Shown here piece after piece: positions 1-8,493 of a stretch of 16,633 nt of DNA (position 1 is the first letter of the stretch; every line of letters starts with the position of its first letter). Position numbers and translations under genes: made by a program. The DNA is from Burkholderiaceae bacterium (GTDB lineage Bacteria > Pseudomonadota > Gammaproteobacteria > Burkholderiales > Burkholderiaceae_E): NCBI GenBank assembly GCA_019428955.1, contig JAHYJF010000045.1, positions 1 to 16,633 of the forward strand, in the 5' to 3' direction. The notes beneath the pieces are model-generated. The model did no database searches. It saw nothing but the letters and a program-made list of their open reading frames with translations, and was not told where the DNA came from.

Positions 1-765
<765 letters not shown>

Positions 766-850
766 CGTTCCATCCTCGCAGAAATGGCGACGGCTGGCAT
801 GGCAGCGAGATTTTCCGTTTCGCCCGTCTGCCGTGAGCGCGTCACGGTTC

Positions 851-965
851 AACGAGCGCCGTTCGACCGGGGCGCACGCGGCAGGACCTGCGCGTACCCC
901 CGGTGCCTCGAGCCTGGCGGTCGAGCCGGACCTGGCGTCCGGCCCCGTTGCAGCGCTCCTCGAGG
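851..965 (-). promoter_or_regulatory. SAH riboswitch in the ahcY leader
   Basis: Read on the minus strand, the region contains the SAH-riboswitch core CGAGGAGCGCTGCAACG. P1 is a perfect 7-bp helix, CCTCGAG (965-959) with CTCGAGG (912-906), and CCAGG directly precedes its 3' arm, as in the known family. The downstream GAACGGCGCTC (about 864-854) can pair its GCGCTC with GAGCGC (958-953), giving the conserved pseudoknot. An additional long hairpin, ACCGGGG with CCCCGGT, sits between P1 and the pseudoknot strand (about 904-867) as a variable insert. In known examples SAH binding turns on ahcY. A further hairpin at 847-831 (CCGTGA/TCACGG) lies between the aptamer and the ribosome-binding site and may belong to the expression platform. 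That last role is inference. Confidence 0.93.
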
Positions 966-974
966 CGAGGCGCT

Positions 975-980
975 ATCTTA
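975..980 (-). promoter_or_regulatory. Candidate -10 element for the riboswitch/ahcY transcript
   Basis: The minus strand reads TTAAGAT just past the metK stop codon (985-983), with TAAGAT at 980-975. Transcription from here would start about where riboswitch P1 begins (965), which is where an aptamer-carrying transcript should start. No good -35 hexamer is visible at 16-18 bp, so the element rests on the -10 match and its position. Read-through from metK is the alternative source of ahcY mRNA. Confidence 0.35.
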
Positions 981-982
981 AC

Positions 983-2143
<1,161 letters not shown>

Positions 2144-2303
2144 TGCGCGCTTCTCCGGTTGCTGATGGCACCTTGAGTGCCGTCGACAGGGCCAATTGGC
2201 GTTGCCGACTTCGGGAAGCGGCGACGCTTTAGCGGTTTTTTTGGCCGGGCGCAAAGCCCAACCTGTCGCCCCGCAAGTTGTCCGTTAACTCGGCGACGGG
2301 CAA

Positions 2304-2334
2304 ATTATAATTCATCCCGCGTTATCCTCGGCAA
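2304..2334 (-). promoter_or_regulatory. Candidate sigma-70 promoter for metK
   Basis: On the minus strand TTGCCG (2334-2329) and a perfect TATAAT (2309-2304) are separated by 19 bp. Transcription would start near 2297, leaving a leader of about 150 nt. That leader has a 7-bp hairpin at about 2223-2199 (GUCGCCG/UGGCAAC-type pairing with one GU) and a small GGGC/GCCC hairpin at 2259-2247. I recognise no known SAM riboswitch class in it. Confidence 0.45.
2306..2311 (+). promoter_or_regulatory. Candidate -10 element for the lpxL-type operon
   Basis: The plus strand also reads a perfect TATAAT here, because the surrounding AATTATAATT (2303-2312) is its own reverse complement. Plus-strand -35 candidates are poor: TTGTCC at 2278-2283 is 22 bp away and TTAACT at 2285-2290 is 15 bp away. 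The element could serve the gene starting at 2401 with a leader of roughly 80 nt. Confidence 0.35.
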
Positions 2335-2400
2335 GCGGCTGGCGTCGCCGCCGCCACCATTGGCTGACCTACAGCCCGCGATTGGGGAGATCTGTCTGAG

Positions 2401-3294
2401 GTGAACGAGCCTGTGCCGAGTGCCCGACTGGCGTGGCCGATGAGGCTTGCCGGTGCGTTGCCGTTGGGGCTTCTGCGCTGGCTGGGCAGCGGGCTCGGGC
2501 TGCTGGTCTATTTCACGTCGGGCTCCTATCGCAGCAAGATCCGCGACAACCTGCGCACCGCCGGCCTGGACACCCCGGCGATGAGGCGCGCCGCCGCCGT
2601 CGAGGCCGGTCGCGCACTCGCCGAACTGCCGTTCATTTGGAGCCGTTCTCCGGACCAGTTGCTGGCGCTGGTCAGGTGCGACACCATGGAGGTGCTGGAT
2701 CGCGCCGAAGAGGCCGGCCGCGGGTTGCTGCTGATCACCATTCACCTCGGTGGATTCGAGGTTGGGGCCAGGGTCTACGCCGCCCGCGCGCGCCTGGTGG
2801 GCGGCAAGCTGACCGCACTCTACAAGCCCCCGACCAAGAAGTGGATGCGAGCGCTGGTGCGCGGTGCGCGCGCCGCCCCTGGCTTCGAGGCGTTGCCCGC
2901 CGATGTTGCCGGGGTCAGGGCGATGCTCCGCGCTCTGCGCTCCAGGGGAGCGGTGGCGCTCTTGCCCGATCAGGTGCCATCGGCCGGGAATGGGCGCTGG
3001 GCGCCGTTTCTTGGTCGCCCGGCTTACACTAGCACCCTGGCACAGCGGCTGGTCGAGAGAACCGGTGCCAAGGTTGTGCTGGGCATCTGCGAACGCCTGC
3101 CCGGGGGCCGCGGTTGGGACCTCCGCCTCGAGGAGATAGTGGAGAGCCCCAGCCCCGAACATCTCAACGCCTGTTTCGAGAAAGCGATCCGGCGCCGACC
3201 GGAGCAGTATCTCTGGGGCTATCGCCGCTACAAGGCGCCCGCCTCGGTCTCCCGGGACGGCGCCCGGCAACCGGACTCTCAAGGGGGCTCATGA
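2401..3294 (+). CDS. LpxL/HtrB-family lysophospholipid (lipid A) acyltransferase, first copy
   Basis: The product is a 297-residue inner-membrane-associated acyltransferase, probably adding a secondary acyl chain to lipid A or acting on a related lysophospholipid. An N-terminal hydrophobic stretch runs over about residues 17-38. The family catalytic HX4E motif is HLGGFE (His115, Glu120), and PEQYLWGYRRYK near the C terminus is the usual closing motif. The GTG at 2401 is preceded by GGGGAG at 2384-2389 with a rather long 11-base gap; an ATG at 2440 is a possible alternative. The stop overlaps the start of a second family member by four bases (ATGA), so the two are co-transcribed and translationally coupled. 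Which lipid position it acylates cannot be told from sequence. Confidence 0.9.
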   Translation: MNEPVPSARLAWPMRLAGALPLGLLRWLGSGLGLLVYFTSGSYRSKIRDNLRTAGLDTPAMRRAAAVEAGRALAELPFIWSRSPDQLLALVRCDTMEVLDRAEEAGRGLLLITIHLGGFEVGARVYAARARLVGGKLTALYKPPTKKWMRALVRGARAAPGFEALPADVAGVRAMLRALRSRGAVALLPDQVPSAGNGRWAPFLGRPAYTSTLAQRLVERTGAKVVLGICERLPGGRGWDLRLEEIVESPSPEHLNACFEKAIRRRPEQYLWGYRRYKAPASVSRDGARQPDSQGGS

Positions 3295-4166
3295 AGCGCG
3301 AGTGGGGAATGCACCTCGGGTTGGCCCTGCTACGGTTGATCGGACTGCTGCCCTATGGCGTGGTGCGGAGTATCGGTACGGTGGCGGGCGAACTCGCCTA
3401 CTGGCTGGCAACACGCCGGCGCCGGGTAACCCAGATCAATCTCGCGCGCTGTTTCCCCCACTGGTCCTTGAGTCAGCGCACGGCGGTGGCGCGCGGGCAC
3501 TTCCGCGTTTTCATCCGCAGCTTCTTCGAGCGCTTCATCTTCTGGTACGCGGGACCGGAACGCATTCGGCGGCTCTGCCGGATCGAGGGGCTCGAGAACT
3601 TCGATGCCCATCGCGGTAAGCCGGTAATACTGCTGGCGCCCCACTTTGTAGGCCTTGATGCCGGCGGCATCCGCTTCACGCTCGAAAGCGATTGCGCCGC
3701 GATCTACGGCCGGCAGAAGAGCCGGGTGCTCTCCGCTGCGATGACCCGCGGCCGGGTGCGCTTCGGCGATTCGCGCATGCTGTTGCGCAACGACGGCATG
3801 AGGCCGGCAATCAAGGTCCTGCGCGAACCACTGCCGCTGATGGTGCTCCCCGATATGGACCTTGGGGCGCGTGACGCGGTATTCGTGCCGTTCTTCGGTG
3901 TTCCCGCGGCGACCGTTACCTCGATATCCCGGCTCGCCCATATCACCGGCGCGGCAGTTGTGCCCTTCGTGACCGAGATGACCGACGCAGGTTATGTCGT
4001 GCGGATCTACCCGGCGTGGGAGGGATTCGCCGACGAGGATCCGGAGATCGCGGCGCGCCGCATGAACGAGTTCATCGAGCAGCGCGTTCTCGAGATGCCG
4101 GAACAGTATCTCTGGAGCCACAAGCGCTTCAAGACCAGGCCCCCGGGCGAGCCGGGATTCTACTGA
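3291..4166 (+). CDS. LpxL/HtrB-family lipid A acyltransferase, second copy
   Basis: This 291-residue protein is the second acyltransferase of the pair. It has an N-terminal hydrophobic anchor (about residues 8-40), the catalytic HX4D motif as HFVGLD (His118, Asp123), and the family C-terminal signature PEQYLWSHKRFKTRPPGE. That signature is closer to classical LpxL than the copy upstream. The ATG at 3291 overlaps the upstream stop codon, and AAGGGGG at 3281-3287 lies just before it; an earlier in-frame start at 3114 would lie inside the upstream gene and adds non-family sequence. Two adjacent divergent copies suggest that each adds a different secondary acyl chain, but this is inference. dapF follows after 50 bases. 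Confidence 0.93.
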   Translation: MKREWGMHLGLALLRLIGLLPYGVVRSIGTVAGELAYWLATRRRRVTQINLARCFPHWSLSQRTAVARGHFRVFIRSFFERFIFWYAGPERIRRLCRIEGLENFDAHRGKPVILLAPHFVGLDAGGIRFTLESDCAAIYGRQKSRVLSAAMTRGRVRFGDSRMLLRNDGMRPAIKVLREPLPLMVLPDMDLGARDAVFVPFFGVPAATVTSISRLAHITGAAVVPFVTEMTDAGYVVRIYPAWEGFADEDPEIAARRMNEFIEQRVLEMPEQYLWSHKRFKTRPPGEPGFY

Positions 4167-4204
4167 GCGCGCCCGATGGCGAGCGCGCCAGCCGGTGAAT
4201 CGGC

Positions 4205-4210
4205 GATAAT
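4205..4210 (+). promoter_or_regulatory. Candidate -10 element immediately before dapF
   Basis: GATAAT matches the -10 consensus at five of six positions and ends six bases before the dapF ATG at 4217. Transcription from it would begin at or next to that ATG. No -35 hexamer is recognisable at the right distance, so it may be chance. Confidence 0.25.
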
Positions 4211-4216
4211 TCCCCG

Positions 4217-5062
4217 ATGCTGATCTGCTTTACCAAGATGCACGGCGCTGGCAACGATTTCGTCGTAATCGACGGAATCCGGCAGTCGCTCGCCCTGCAG
4301 CCGGAGCAGGTCAGGGCGCTGGCCGATCGCCATCGTGGGGTCGGTGCCGACCAGGTGCTGCTGGTCGAAGCGACCGACGAGCCCGGCATCGACTTCCGTT
4401 ACCGGATTTTCAATGCCGACGGCGGCGAGGTCGAGCAGTGCGGCAATGGTGCGCGCTGTTTCGTGCGCTTCGTGCGCGAACGGGGCCTGACCGACAAGCG
4501 CCGCATCCGGGTGCGTACGCTCGGCGGCGTCATCGAGCCCGAATTGGCCGAGGACGATCGGGTCACCGTCGACATGGGGGCTCCCGAATTCACTCCGGCC
4601 CTGATCCCGTTCATTTCCGAGGGGCTGGTGCCGAGCCGGGTCGGCGACGCAGATACCTGGCCGATCGAGCTTGCTGGGGTGAGCAGTCACGTGATCGTCG
4701 TCTCGATGGGAAATCCCCACGCCGTAAGAATCGTGGACGATCTCGATACCGCACCAGTGGCCACCGCGGGCCCTCTGACTGAAAACTGCGAGCGCTTTCC
4801 GCGCCGCGTAAATGCCGGTTTCATGCGGATTCACGACCGCCATCGGATTGGTCTTCGGGTCTGGGAACGCGGTGCCGGCGAGACGCTGGCTTGCGGCAGC
4901 GGCGCCTGCGCGGCGGCCGTGGCCGGAATCCGTGCCCACCTGCTCGACTCCCCGGTAGACGTCGATACCCGTGGCGGCCGGTTGACGATTGCCTGGGATG
5001 GCGGCACGGTGCTGATGACCGGACCGGCTACTACTGTCTTCGAAGGTGTGATCGAAATCTGA
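4217..5062 (+). CDS. dapF: Diaminopimelate epimerase
   Basis: DapF interconverts LL- and meso-diaminopimelate, the late step feeding both lysine and peptidoglycan synthesis. The protein has 281 residues, the normal length, with both halves of the internally duplicated fold. The catalytic cysteines are in EQCGNGARC (Cys75) and LACGSGAC (Cys226). The N terminus FTKMHGAGNDFVVID is typical. The ATG at 4217 has no visible Shine-Dalgarno sequence, and a GATAAT box lies seven bases upstream, so a leaderless transcript is possible. The order dapF, DUF484, xerC is the same as dapF-yigA-xerC in enterobacteria. Confidence 0.97.
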   Translation: MLICFTKMHGAGNDFVVIDGIRQSLALQPEQVRALADRHRGVGADQVLLVEATDEPGIDFRYRIFNADGGEVEQCGNGARCFVRFVRERGLTDKRRIRVRTLGGVIEPELAEDDRVTVDMGAPEFTPALIPFISEGLVPSRVGDADTWPIELAGVSSHVIVVSMGNPHAVRIVDDLDTAPVATAGPLTENCERFPRRVNAGFMRIHDRHRIGLRVWERGAGETLACGSGACAAAVAGIRAHLLDSPVDVDTRGGRLTIAWDGGTVLMTGPATTVFEGVIEI

Positions 5063-5074
5063 CGGGAAACAAAG

Positions 5075-5746
5075 ATGACCGAACCTGAAATCAACGAGCG
5101 GCTGGTGGGCGAATACCTGCGCGAGCACCCGGACTTCTTTGACCGGCATGGCGAACTGTTGACGACGCTGGCCCTGAGCCATCGCCACGGTGGCCGGGCA
5201 ATTTCGCTGCAGGAGCGCCAGCTCGAAGTGCTGCGCGAGAAGCATCGCCTGGTCGAACTGCGTCTGGCTGAGCTGATCCATAACGGACAGGAAAACGACG
5301 CCACCGCCGAGAAACTCCATCGCTGGACCCGCCAGCTGCTGCTATCCGACGCCCGACGCCTGGCTGACGCGTTCGGCGACGGGCTGCGCACCGTGTTCGG
5401 GCTGCCCCACGTGGCGCTGCGGCTCTGGGGGCTGCGCGAGGAACACCGCGACAAGGAATTCGCCCGTCCCGTCCCGGTTGACGTGATAACGCTGGCCAAC
5501 AGCATGAAACGCCCTTATTGCGGCGCCAACTCCGACTTCCAGGCGGCGGCCTGGCTCCCCGAAGGGGGGCGCAGCACGCGCTCGGTGGCGCTGCTGCCCC
5601 TGCGCAAGGCGGGCGACCCGCTGGCCTTCGGGCTGCTGGTGCTGGGTTCCCCGGATCCCGAGCGCTTCCAGACCGGGATGGGCACCGCCTTTCTGGATCG
5701 CATCGCGGATACCGCCAGCGCCGCGCTGTCGCGACTGGTGGCGTGA
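5075..5746 (+). CDS. DUF484 family protein (GAF-like fold)
   Basis: This 223-residue cytosolic protein matches the DUF484/YigA family. Its biochemical role is not established. It opens with EPEINERLVGEYLREHPDFF, the family start, continues through a probable coiled coil (about residues 40-78), and ends in a GAF-like alpha/beta domain (about 85-223) containing LLPLRKAGDPLAFGLLVLGSPDPERF. The ATG at 5075 follows dapF by 12 bases, with only a weak GGGAAA as ribosome-binding site. The stop overlaps the extreme start of xerC. The family is repeatedly found between dapF and xerC, which suggests a link to XerC or to cell-wall/division genes, but no ligand-binding motif is evident. Confidence 0.9.
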   Translation: MTEPEINERLVGEYLREHPDFFDRHGELLTTLALSHRHGGRAISLQERQLEVLREKHRLVELRLAELIHNGQENDATAEKLHRWTRQLLLSDARRLADAFGDGLRTVFGLPHVALRLWGLREEHRDKEFARPVPVDVITLANSMKRPYCGANSDFQAAAWLPEGGRSTRSVALLPLRKAGDPLAFGLLVLGSPDPERFQTGMGTAFLDRIADTASAALSRLVA

Positions 5747-5748
5747 GC

Positions 5749-6675
5749 ATGGAGGCGCTCGCGCGCTATCTCGCGCGCTTGCGCTTTGAGCGCGGCTATT
5801 CGCCGGCGACGCTCAAGAATTATCAGCACGACCTCAACTTGCTCGTTGAGCTGCTCGGCGAGCGCGAGTGGGCGCAGCTCGAGGAGCGCGACGTTCGGCG
5901 CTGGGTCGCCGACGCGACGCGCGCCGGGTTGGCGGCACGGACCATCGCCCGCCGGCTCTCGGCGTGGCGGGGGTTCCTCGACCAACTGGCCACCGAAGGC
6001 GCGATCGGCGCCAATCCGGCGCGCTCGGTGAGCGCTCCCCGGATGCCGCGGCGTCTGCCCAAGGCCCTGGCGCCTGATCTCGCAGTGCGCTTGGTTGCCT
6101 TCGAGCCCGGCGACGCCTTCGAGACGGTCCGCGACAAGGCGATGGTCGAGCTGCTCTACTCGACCGGGTTGCGGCTTGCCGAACTCGCGGGACTCGACCT
6201 GCGCTATTGCGACGAACCGGGCTATCGCAGCGCCTGCTGGCTGGCACTGGCCGAGAGCGAGGTAACGGTCCGGGGCAAGGGCGGCAAGTCGCGCACGGTG
6301 CCGGTAGGCGCGGCGGCGCGCACCGCGCTGGAGCACTGGCTGGCGGTGCGCAACACCTGGCTGGAGGGACACCAGGATGCCGATTTGCGGCCGCTGTTCC
6401 TCAGTTCACGGGGTCGGCGCCTGTCGCATCGCGCGATCCAGGTGCGCATCAAGCGGCTGGCGGTCAGGCTCGGAATTCCGGTCGACGTCCATCCCCACGT
6501 GCTGCGCCACTCGTTTGCCAGCCACTTGCTGCAGTCGAGCGGGGACCTGCGCGCGGTGCAGGAACTGCTCGGTCACGCCAGCATCGTCACCACCCAGGTC
6601 TACACCGCGCTCGATTTCCAGCGCCTGGCGGCGGTCTACGACGCCGCTCATCCACGCGCCCACCGCAAGGGATGA
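5749..6675 (+). CDS. xerC: Site-specific tyrosine recombinase XerC
   Basis: XerC works with XerD at the dif site to resolve chromosome dimers at division. The 308-residue product has an N-terminal SAM-like core-binding domain (about 1-90) and a C-terminal catalytic domain with the complete set of active residues: Arg142 in TGLRLAEL, Lys177 in VRGKGGK, His250 and Arg253 in HPHVLRHS, His276 in LLGHAS, and the nucleophile Tyr285 in TTQVYTALD. The ATG at 5749 is preferred because GGTGG sits seven bases upstream at 5737-5741; a GTG at 5743 overlapping the previous stop is the alternative. Context next to DUF484 and dapF supports chromosomal XerC and argues against a phage or integron integrase. 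Confidence 0.96.
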   Translation: MEALARYLARLRFERGYSPATLKNYQHDLNLLVELLGEREWAQLEERDVRRWVADATRAGLAARTIARRLSAWRGFLDQLATEGAIGANPARSVSAPRMPRRLPKALAPDLAVRLVAFEPGDAFETVRDKAMVELLYSTGLRLAELAGLDLRYCDEPGYRSACWLALAESEVTVRGKGGKSRTVPVGAAARTALEHWLAVRNTWLEGHQDADLRPLFLSSRGRRLSHRAIQVRIKRLAVRLGIPVDVHPHVLRHSFASHLLQSSGDLRAVQELLGHASIVTTQVYTALDFQRLAAVYDAAHPRAHRKG

Positions 6676-7721
6676 ACGCCGGCCACCCGATCCCGGTGCT
6701 GCTGCTGACCGGGTTCCTGGGCAGCGGCAAGACCACATTGCTCAATGCGCTGCTGCGTTCGCCCGATCTGGTCGACACCGCAGTGCTGGTCAACGAGTTC
6801 GGCACGGTCGGGCTCGATCACCTGCTGGTCGAGCGACTTGACGAACATACCGTGCTGCTCGACGCCGGCTGCCTGTGCTGCACCATTCGCGACGACCTGG
6901 CCCAGACTCTGCGCGCTCTGCTGGCGCGGCGCGCGAGCGGCAAGATCCCGGCATTCCGGCGAGTGATCATCGAGACCACCGGCCTGGCCGACCCGGCGCC
7001 GATCCTGCACACCCTGATTCTCGATCCGGTCGGCGGCGCGGCCTATCGTCTCGACGGGGTGGTAACCACGGTCGATGCGATCCACGGCCTCGGGCAGCTG
7101 GCGCGCCAGCCCGAGAGCGCCAAGCAGGCGGCGGTTGCCGACCTCATCGTCATTACCAAGACCGACCTCGCCGACTCGGCGGGCCTGGCGCAGCTCGAGG
7201 AAGCGCTGGCGTGCCTCAATCCCGGCGCCCCGCGGCTGCCCAGCGCCAATGGCAGCCTGGCGGCGAGCGCGGTGCTGGGGCTTGGTCTTTACGACCCGGA
7301 GCGGCGCAGTGCCGATGTGCGCGGCTGGTTGCGCGCCGAGGCACTGAGTGAGCGCCGCGCTCACCGCCACGATCCCAACCGCCACGACGCCGCGATCCAC
7401 AGCTTCTGCCTCGAGTTCGCCGCGCCGATCGACTGGTTCGAGCTCGCCGACGCGCTCGAGATGCTGACCTCGGTGGCGGGCGACGGACTGCTGCGGGTCA
7501 AGGGGGTCATCGACGTGGCCGGCGAGGACCTGCCGCGGGTGATTCACGCCGTGCAACATATCGTTTACCCTTGGGCGCAGATGGCCAGTTGGCCCCGACA
7601 GTGGGATCGGCGCAGCCGCATCGTGTTCATCGTCCGGGAACTGGAGCGCGACTACGTGGAGAGTGCCTTCCGCCATTTTGTCGCGGTTCCGCTGGTCCGG
7701 GATCAGGCGCCATTGGCCTGA
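6672..7721 (+). CDS. COG0523/CobW-family GTPase, putative metal chaperone
   Basis: The 349-residue protein is a G3E-family P-loop GTPase. It shows Walker A GFLGSGKTT (residues 14-22), the metal-binding CXCC motif GCLCC (Cys67, Cys69, Cys70) that defines COG0523, ETTG (101-104), the base-recognition motif TKTD (162-165), a histidine-rich linker RAHRHDPNRHD (229-239), and a C-terminal CobW_C domain (about 240-340). Family members insert or deliver metals such as zinc, cobalt or iron, and the substrate cannot be read from sequence. No cobalamin genes are nearby, so a cobaltochelatase role is less likely. The ATG overlaps the xerC stop (ATGA) with no separate ribosome-binding site at a usable distance, which suggests translational coupling. 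dksA follows. Confidence 0.93.
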   Translation: MNAGHPIPVLLLTGFLGSGKTTLLNALLRSPDLVDTAVLVNEFGTVGLDHLLVERLDEHTVLLDAGCLCCTIRDDLAQTLRALLARRASGKIPAFRRVIIETTGLADPAPILHTLILDPVGGAAYRLDGVVTTVDAIHGLGQLARQPESAKQAAVADLIVITKTDLADSAGLAQLEEALACLNPGAPRLPSANGSLAASAVLGLGLYDPERRSADVRGWLRAEALSERRAHRHDPNRHDAAIHSFCLEFAAPIDWFELADALEMLTSVAGDGLLRVKGVIDVAGEDLPRVIHAVQHIVYPWAQMASWPRQWDRRSRIVFIVRELERDYVESAFRHFVAVPLVRDQAPLA

Positions 7722-7763
7722 TCAGCGCCGGCGTCCAAGGGCAGGGCAACAAAGAATCGCAGT

Positions 7764-7791
7764 TTGAGGATGAAATGCGCTATCCTATACG
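7764..7791 (+). promoter_or_regulatory. Candidate promoter for dksA
   Basis: TTGAGG (7764-7769) and TATACG (7786-7791) are 16 bp apart, each matching four of six consensus bases. Transcription would start near 7798 and give a leader of about 90 nt. That leader contains a GGTCGC/GCGACC hairpin (7812-7832). Because the upstream gene ends at 7721, a separate promoter for dksA is reasonable. Confidence 0.35.
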
Positions 7792-7887
7792 GTTGACATG
7801 AGGCGGGTTTGGGTCGCACGGCTGGCGCGACCTTGTCCTGTAACTGCCGCATCGGCGGGCATTGATGCATCGGTAATTGGGATGAAT

Positions 7888-8316
7888 ATGGTGGCAACGA
7901 AAGCAAAACGGCTCCTCACTGAAGAAGAAATTCTCAAGATGAAGGATGCCAACTACATGAATGCTGACCAGCTGGCGTTCTTTCGCGATCGCCTGCAAAA
8001 GATGGAGCGTGAGATCCTGTCCAACGCCGGCGAAACCACGGAACACCTGCGCGAGACGGTCATCGTCCCGGATCCCGCCGATCGCGCCACGATCGAGGAA
8101 GAACACGCGCTCGAACTCCGGACCCGTGATCGCGAACGCAAGTTGCTCAAGAAGGTCCAGCAGGTGCTGGCGATGATCGATTCCGGTGACTACGGGTACT
8201 GCGAGGAGACCGGCGAGCCGATCGGAGTTCCCCGCCTGCTTGCACGTCCTACCGCGACCCTGTCGCTGGAGGCCCAGCAGCGCCGCGAGTTGCGCCAGAA
8301 GATGTTCGGCGGCTGA
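7888..8316 (+). CDS. dksA: RNA polymerase-binding transcription factor DksA (degenerate zinc finger)
   Basis: DksA enters the RNA polymerase secondary channel and, with ppGpp, adjusts rRNA and amino-acid promoters. The 142-residue product has the N-terminal helix region, the coiled coil with the functional tip DPADRA (Asp62, Asp65, Ala67, equivalent to Asp71/Asp74/Ala76 in E. coli) and the C-terminal zinc-finger region. Only one of the four zinc cysteines remains: C105-x2-T108 and S126-x2-A129. Many betaproteobacterial DksA proteins look like this, so it is probably functional without zinc. Two ATG codons compete, 7882 and 7888; 7888 is chosen because GGGA lies about five bases before it. An upstream in-frame ATG at 7798 adds unrelated sequence. 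A terminator-like hairpin follows. Confidence 0.93.
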   Translation: MVATKAKRLLTEEEILKMKDANYMNADQLAFFRDRLQKMEREILSNAGETTEHLRETVIVPDPADRATIEEEHALELRTRDRERKLLKKVQQVLAMIDSGDYGYCEETGEPIGVPRLLARPTATLSLEAQQRRELRQKMFGG

Positions 8317-8335
8317 GCGAGCAGGTTACGGAAGA

Positions 8336-8365
8336 TGGCAAAGGGCCCTGCGGGGCCCTTTGCCA
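8336..8365 (+). terminator. Rho-independent-type hairpin after dksA
   Basis: TGGCAAAGGGCCC (8336-8348) and GGGCCCTTTGCCA (8353-8365) form a perfect 13-bp stem with a TGCG loop, 19 bases after the dksA stop. The only thymines are inside the stem and there is no downstream T-run, so termination may be partial. Confidence 0.65.
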
Positions 8366-8457
8366 TTGGTGCGGCGACTGGCCCATGAGGCCCCGGACCG
8401 CAGGCGGCTTTGGGCCGATTTGCGGTGTCGCCGGGCCGCGGTCCTGGTCGGATGACA

Positions 8458-8466
8458 TGATATTCT
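8458..8466 (+). promoter_or_regulatory. Candidate extended -10 promoter for the STAS protein
   Basis: TGATATTCT contains the extended -10 TG dinucleotide followed by TATTCT (8461-8466), 27 bases before the ATG at 8494. No clear -35 is present, which is tolerable for extended -10 promoters. It lies downstream of the dksA terminator, where a new promoter is needed. Confidence 0.35.
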
Positions 8467-8493
8467 GCCCTGACACTCATACGGGTCGAACCG

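Noticed and set aside
2199..2242. A hairpin followed by a run of seven T on the plus strand, resembling a terminator
   Set aside because: No plus-strand gene precedes it, since metK is on the other strand, and ten bases separate the hairpin from the T-run. On the minus strand the run is A, so it cannot terminate metK leader transcripts.
2177..2404. A 75-codon plus-strand open frame in the metK-lpxL gap
   Set aside because: It has no ribosome-binding site, no recognisable domain, and crosses the divergent promoter region. It probably is non-coding.
2305..3282. A 325-codon open frame on the minus strand opposite the first acyltransferase gene
   Set aside because: The translation is low in recognisable motifs and rich in Arg/Gly/Ala/Gln, as expected from the antisense frame of GC-rich coding DNA. 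The plus-strand gene has clear catalytic motifs.
4160..5320. A 386-codon minus-strand open frame opposite dapF and the DUF484 gene
   Set aside because: It is an antisense shadow. dapF on the plus strand carries both catalytic cysteines and the correct length.
5749..6675. The tyrosine recombinase as a mobile-element integrase
   Set aside because: Its length, motif set and position after dapF and DUF484 are those of chromosomal XerC. No attachment-site repeats, tRNA or phage genes are nearby.
7770..7800. A TA-rich partial dyad over the dksA promoter as a possible Zur box
   Set aside because: The half-sites (ATGCGCTAT and TATACGGTTGACAT) are not symmetrical and do not match a Zur consensus convincingly by eye. 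A motif scan would be needed.
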